Positions 7,539 to 9,736 of a stretch of DNA of 9,736 nt are shown here, one piece after another. The position numbers were made by a program, and so were the translations under genes. The notes under the pieces were generated by a model. That model was not told the DNA's origin. It saw only the letters and a program-made list of their open reading frames with translations, and did no database searches. The first letter of the stretch is position 1; the number at the start of each line of letters is the position of its first letter. This stretch comes from an uncultured Collinsella sp. Its GTDB lineage: Bacteria; Actinomycetota; Coriobacteriia; Coriobacteriales; Coriobacteriaceae. The DNA is taken from the NCBI GenBank assembly GCA_900544425.1, contig UQUX01000066.1, forward strand, positions 1 to 9,736. Reading direction: 5' to 3'.

Positions 7539-8512
7539 TGCGAAGTAATGCCAAGGTCCGGCAAAGTATCCTCCAGAGCTGCAAGAGCGGTGGGGTTCAG
7601 GTACTCCTCGTTCAAGCAGCTCTTGTCATATCGAAAACGTGTGTCTCGTGAGCATTCGATGAGTTCTGCAGTAAAGAACTTCTCCCAGCTAAAGAACTTT
7701 GAGCTTTCGATATGTTCAGCGGGGTTAAGCAGCATGTCCTTAATGTGTTTGCTGTTGAATAATCCCGACTTCAACACGAGCCATTCAAACGATTCCGGTA
7801 GGAATAGCTTGATGTTCTTTCGGCGCAATAGAGCAGCTGCTTCCGCAATTTCTGGTCCAAAGGCGGCACCGTCGGCAATCACGAGGATGTCGTTTTCCGG
7901 TGCGTCCATAATGCAGTTGCAAATATTTGATTTGCCTCCCGCGCTGATGCATTTAATGCTGCTCTTTTTGCATAGCAAACTGAAGAATTCGTAGCCCGAA
8001 TTTGTGTCCTCGACAATGACAAGCTCGGGCCTCTCGCCTCTAAAATCAGTATCACCGTAAATACGATATGTAGAGGTGTAGACACGAGAGTAAACGGGAT
8101 ACTTCGTTGTGGTTCGGTTGGTGTTCTTAAGACCGTAGATTTCATCAACGCTATAGGGCAGTTGGCGCAGTGACTCTCTGGCGACAATTACGTAGTAGTT
8201 TGAGCTACGCTTTGCTTCATGGGCAAATTCTCTTGATCGAACAAAAGTATTGCCCTCATCAATAAAAACAATACTGCTGGAAATCTCTTGGAGATCTCTA
8301 CGCCAATATTTTCCAGATATTGTTTTACAGGGCACTTTGCAACTTACTGTTACGCCGCTTTGTGCCCCAAGCTCTTCGTGAGCTGCCACCATATCAAGCA
8401 GAGTTGTCTTGCCTGTAGCACTGTTACCTTGGATGATGGTCAGATTTCTATTGATGGTCAGTTTAAACTGAACCCGGTTATTTTGAATAATTACCTTGTA
8501 TGATCCGCGCAT
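7535..8512 (-). CDS. Short P-loop ATPase fused to a TOPRIM-like domain (unknown function)
   Basis: Starting at the ATG at 8512 the protein has 325 residues. The N-terminal half is a compact P-loop domain: Walker A GNSATGKTT (29-37) and Walker B SIVFIDE (80-86), only about 43 residues apart, then YYVIVARESL (106-115) as a possible sensor strand. There is no ABC signature or long coiled-coil insertion. The C-terminal half has ELVIVEDTNSGYEFF (162-176) and DILVIADGAAFGPE (207-220), resembling the Glu strand and Asp strand of a TOPRIM fold; the second Asp of DxD is absent (Ala215), so nuclease activity is uncertain. From memory, Firmicutes homologues are common and sometimes carry the label translation initiation factor 2, which nothing here supports. 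It overlaps the upstream DUF4869 gene as TGATG, so the two are coupled. Codons are A+T-richer than those of the neighbouring glycosyltransferases. Longer ATG start at 8533 lacks a ribosome site. Confidence 0.85.
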   Translation of the reverse strand: MRGSYKVIIQNNRVQFKLTINRNLTIIQGNSATGKTTLLDMVAAHEELGAQSGVTVSCKVPCKTISGKYWRRDLQEISSSIVFIDEGNTFVRSREFAHEAKRSSNYYVIVARESLRQLPYSVDEIYGLKNTNRTTTKYPVYSRVYTSTYRIYGDTDFRGERPELVIVEDTNSGYEFFSLLCKKSSIKCISAGGKSNICNCIMDAPENDILVIADGAAFGPEIAEAAALLRRKNIKLFLPESFEWLVLKSGLFNSKHIKDMLLNPAEHIESSKFFSWEKFFTAELIECSRDTRFRYDKSCLNEEYLNPTALAALEDTLPDLGITSH

Positions 8513-8961
8513 CAGGAGTTCTCCCTTAGGCATTTTCCAGCTATGGGGACAAGGTCAAACATTGTGTGGACTATATCGCCCGTATTTGCAATGGTTACCG
8601 TGAATTTGCCGTTTCCAAAATCCATTATGTGGTAGAGATTGATTGTTAGATCCTTTTGCGCGGCGATCCTCAGAATCCAGTAGGCGCAATTATCACCGCA
8701 ATTTGAGGCGTTATATATATTCTGCGGCATAAAGTACATAAGCAGTAGCGTTTTGGTGCCGCTGGATAGTTTCTCGGGAGGAATGATGCCTAGAATCTTG
8801 GTATCGATTGCATTGGGGCCTACCACGGTGCCTTTGTCGATGGATTTTATGACCCTTTGGGCAAAGGAGTCTTGAAACCACTGGGGCGAATATACGTTAT
8901 CGAAGTAAACGGACGTGTTGTAGATAACGTTTTCCATATCACCATAGTGAATTGTTAGCAC
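8512..8961 (-). CDS. DUF4869-type protein of unknown function
   Basis: From the GTG at 8961 this is a 149-residue soluble protein starting MLTIHYGDMENVIYNTS. That opening, NAIDTKILGIIPP (50-62), a central GTKTLLLMYFMP (68-79) and NASNCGDNCAYWIL (84-97) match my recollection of the DUF4869 family. No signal peptide or membrane segment is seen. Cys88 and Cys92 form a CxxxC that could be structural or bind metal; that is speculation. Its stop overlaps the start of the P-loop/TOPRIM-like gene as TGATG, so the two should be made together, and I recall the same pairing in other gut bacteria. The start choice rests on AAGGAG five bases before the GTG and on the family's usual N-terminus. The ATG at 8991 would add ten residues, has no ribosome site, and lies only about 12 bases after the -10 box. 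Function is unknown. Confidence 0.85.
   Translation of the reverse strand: MLTIHYGDMENVIYNTSVYFDNVYSPQWFQDSFAQRVIKSIDKGTVVGPNAIDTKILGIIPPEKLSSGTKTLLLMYFMPQNIYNASNCGDNCAYWILRIAAQKDLTINLYHIMDFGNGKFTVTIANTGDIVHTMFDLVPIAGKCLRENS
8521..8527 (-). promoter_or_regulatory. Ribosome binding site that sets the ATPase start at 8512
   Basis: AAGGGAG on the minus strand lies eight bases before the ATG at 8512, inside the end of the DUF4869 gene. That ATG shares its A with the TGA stop of the upstream gene. The alternative ATG at 8533 has no such site. Confidence 0.7.
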
Positions 8962-8966
8962 GTCAG

Positions 8967-8972
8967 CTCCTT
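8967..8972 (-). promoter_or_regulatory. Ribosome binding site that sets the DUF4869 GTG start
   Basis: AAGGAG on the minus strand is five bases upstream of the GTG at 8961. It strongly favours that start over the ATG at 8991. Confidence 0.75.
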
Positions 8973-9003
8973 CGGCTTGCTGATTTGGCATCTAGTGAGA
9001 TTG

Positions 9004-9009
9004 ATTATA
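9004..9009 (-). promoter_or_regulatory. -10 box of the DUF4869/ATPase unit
   Basis: TATAAT on the minus strand is a perfect -10 box. It predicts a transcript start near 8997 and a leader of about 36 bases to the GTG. The expected -35 position (around 9027-9032) reads AACGCC, a poor match, and falls inside a GC-rich palindrome. This suggests an activator-dependent or repressed promoter. Confidence 0.55.
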
Positions 9010-9023
9010 TCGCAGCACATGAG

Positions 9024-9042
9024 GCGGGCGTTATCGGCCCGC
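9024..9042. repeat. GC-rich palindrome over the -35 region (possible operator)
   Basis: GCGGGC and GCCCGC form a perfect six-base inverted repeat around a seven-base centre. It sits immediately upstream of the minus-strand TATAAT and covers the -35 region. Neither side is followed by a T-run, so it does not look like an intrinsic terminator. A binding site for a regulator is one reading; a remnant hairpin is another. Confidence 0.4.
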
Positions 9043-9090
9043 GGTAGATGTGATTGATGACCAAGGTTTGTATTTTGTTGCTTTATTATT

Positions 9091-9117
9091 CAGTTCACTC
9101 GTTTAATCAGTTCGCTC
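9091..9117 (+). repeat. Short direct repeat CAGTTCRCTC
   Basis: CAGTTCACTC (9091-9100) and CAGTTCGCTC (9108-9117) differ at one base and start 17 bases apart. They could be paired regulator half-sites upstream of the surface-protein gene. Two ten-base copies could also arise by chance. Confidence 0.35.
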
Positions 9118-9118
9118 A

Positions 9119-9152
9119 TGCGCTAAGTTTGCCTTAGAAGCTATTTAGCGTA
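9119..9152 (+). repeat. Overlapping inverted repeats
   Basis: CGCTAA (9121-9126) pairs with TTAGCG (9145-9150), extendable by one G-T and one T-A pair. The overlapping CTAAG (9123-9127) pairs instead with CTTAG (9133-9137). The two pairings exclude each other. No T-run follows, so terminator function is unlikely. Confidence 0.35.
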
Positions 9153-9217
9153 ACGGTTGAGGTGTGGCGACTCATATTTAAATTGCAGTCACAAAGACAC
9201 CTTTTATCGATTTCCCG

Positions 9218-9245
9218 TTGAAATACTGAATTGATAGTTTAAAAA
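9218..9245 (+). promoter_or_regulatory. Candidate promoter for the cell-wall-binding repeat protein
   Basis: TTGAAA (9218-9223) is a 4 of 6 -35 match and TAAAAA (9240-9245) a 4 of 6 -10 match, with a 16-base spacer. It would give a leader of about 35 bases. The surrounding A+T-rich sequence offers several alternative -10 hexamers. Confidence 0.35.
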
Positions 9246-9274
9246 TAACTTAAGAGAGCCTTAAATCTCGGAAA

Positions 9275-9279
9275 AAGGA
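9275..9279 (+). promoter_or_regulatory. Ribosome binding site of the surface protein
   Basis: AAGGA lies six bases before the ATG at 9286 and supports that start. The ATG at 9279 is in another frame. Confidence 0.7.
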
Positions 9280-9285
9280 TGTCGT

Positions 9286-9736
9286 ATGAAAAACCTTCGA
9301 GAAAGATGGCACGGACTAACAGTGCTGGGAGTTGTTGCATTTGCTGCTGCCTGCATGACGGTTGCCCCGGCGCCCTCATTTGCTGATATTGCTGGCGGTG
9401 GCGGAGGCGGTGGACCGATTACGGAATGGTGTTCCGACGGTCGTCCGAAGACTGGACTCGTTCGGTGCGAGGACGGCAACCTTCGCTATTTCGATCCCGA
9501 AACTGGCGCCATGGTCACGAACCAGTGGCATAACGAATACGAAGCTGTCTGGTACTATTTTGGCGCTGACGGGACCGCGGTGTCGGGCTGGCAGTCTATC
9601 GGTGGGGACAAGTATTACTTCTATCCCGAAAACCATGATATGGCATACGGCCGAGTTCAGATTGACGGCAAGAACTACTTCCTGAACACCCCTGGTGCCA
9701 ACGCCGATGGCCGCATGCAGCATAGTGGCTGGTTCT
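9286..9736 (+). CDS. Secreted protein with cell-wall-binding (choline-binding-type) repeats, partial
   Basis: The gene is open from the ATG at 9286 to the window end (150 codons), so the C-terminal part is missing. Residues 1-33 form a Sec signal peptide: charged MKNLRERWHG, hydrophobic core about 11-28, and likely cleavage after SFA (Ala33). Cys23 sits in FAAAC, a poor lipobox, so a lipoprotein is less likely. Seven glycines (37-43) follow, then aromatic- and glycine-rich repeats from about residue 57: NLRYFDPETGAMVTNQW, VWYYFGADGTAVSGWQ, KYYFYPENHDMAYG and KNYFLNTPGANADGRM. This YYF-x-DG-x-x-x-GW pattern is typical of choline/cell-wall-binding repeats, which fold as beta-hairpin solenoids and hold proteins to wall polysaccharide. 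Any catalytic domain would lie beyond the window. The protein may bind a surface glycan like the one made by the nearby cluster; that link is conjecture. Confidence 0.88.
   Translation, partial: MKNLRERWHGLTVLGVVAFAAACMTVAPAPSFADIAGGGGGGGPITEWCSDGRPKTGLVRCEDGNLRYFDPETGAMVTNQWHNEYEAVWYYFGADGTAVSGWQSIGGDKYYFYPENHDMAYGRVQIDGKNYFLNTPGANADGRMQHSGWF

Larger units (their letters stand above)
8962..9285. other. A+T-rich divergent intergenic region
   Basis: This 324-base stretch separates the minus-strand DUF4869 unit from the plus-strand surface protein. I see no plausible gene in it. It holds the DUF4869 ribosome site and -10 box, the GC palindrome at 9024-9042, a direct repeat at 9091-9117, overlapping inverted repeats at 9119-9152, and a candidate plus-strand promoter at 9218-9245. 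Its base composition is well below that of the glycosyltransferase genes. Confidence 0.7.

Noticed and set aside
7548..7994. A 148-codon plus-strand frame inside the ATPase gene
   Set aside because: It has no ribosome site or domain, and the opposite strand carries Walker and TOPRIM-like motifs.
8961..8991. Start of the DUF4869 gene at ATG 8991
   Set aside because: No ribosome site, only about 12 bases after the -10 box, and an N-terminal extension not expected for the family.
9024..9042. The GC palindrome as an intrinsic terminator
   Set aside because: No T-run follows on either strand, and no gene ends nearby on the plus strand.
7535..9285. A mobile element around the A+T-rich two-gene unit
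   Set aside because: No transposase, integrase, terminal inverted repeats or target duplication was seen; acquisition is inferred from composition alone.
9376..9723. A 115-codon minus-strand frame at the window end
   Set aside because: It is antisense to the secreted repeat protein, which has a signal peptide, ribosome site and clear repeats.
1..9736. CRISPR array, tRNA or rRNA genes
   Set aside because: No regularly spaced repeats and no cloverleaf or rRNA-like sequence was noticed on reading either strand.

Overview
The window looks like a chromosome segment from a high-GC, Gram-positive-type actinobacterium, most probably a gut Coriobacteriia member such as Collinsella. This is inferred from G/C-ending codon use, frequent TTG/GTG starts with strong Shine-Dalgarno sites, a family 2 glycosyltransferase (GT2) cluster, and a secreted protein with choline-binding-type cell-wall repeats. 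No marker gene in the window proves the taxon.

Layout. (1) Bases 1-371, minus strand: the N-terminal part of a GT2 of the GlfT2-like (galactofuranosyl/rhamnosyl-type) group, cut by the window start. (2) Bases 372-627: divergent promoter region. (3) Bases 628-7538, plus strand: five tightly packed GT2 genes. The first four form two copies of a two-gene module, A-B-A'-B'. The A genes (628-1731 and 2853-3971) are close paralogues that both start with TTG; the B genes (1738-2778 and 3984-5051) are more diverged. The fifth gene (5052-7538) carries two GT2 domains behind a roughly 288-residue N-terminal region. Together with the divergent gene these probably build a cell-surface glycan (capsule, wall polysaccharide or glycosylated teichoic-acid-like polymer). 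No flippase, polymerase, nucleotide-sugar gene or transporter lies inside the window, so the product cannot be named.

(4) Bases 7535-8961, minus strand: a visibly A+T-richer, translationally coupled two-gene unit that converges on the glycosyltransferase operon with overlapping stop codons. The upstream gene is a DUF4869-type protein of unknown function. The downstream gene joins a very short P-loop ATPase to a TOPRIM-like C-terminal domain. This pair is the best candidate here for an uncharacterised system; an ATPase/TOPRIM pairing recalls OLD, Gabija and PARIS antiphage proteins, but defence is only a hypothesis.

(5) Bases 8962-9285: an A+T-rich divergent intergenic region with a good -10 box for the DUF4869 unit, a GC-rich palindrome over its -35 region, short direct and inverted repeats, and a candidate promoter for the next gene. 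(6) Bases 9286-9736, plus strand: the start of a secreted cell-wall-binding repeat protein, cut by the window end.

I saw no tRNA, rRNA, CRISPR array, insertion sequence, integrase or convincing intrinsic terminator.
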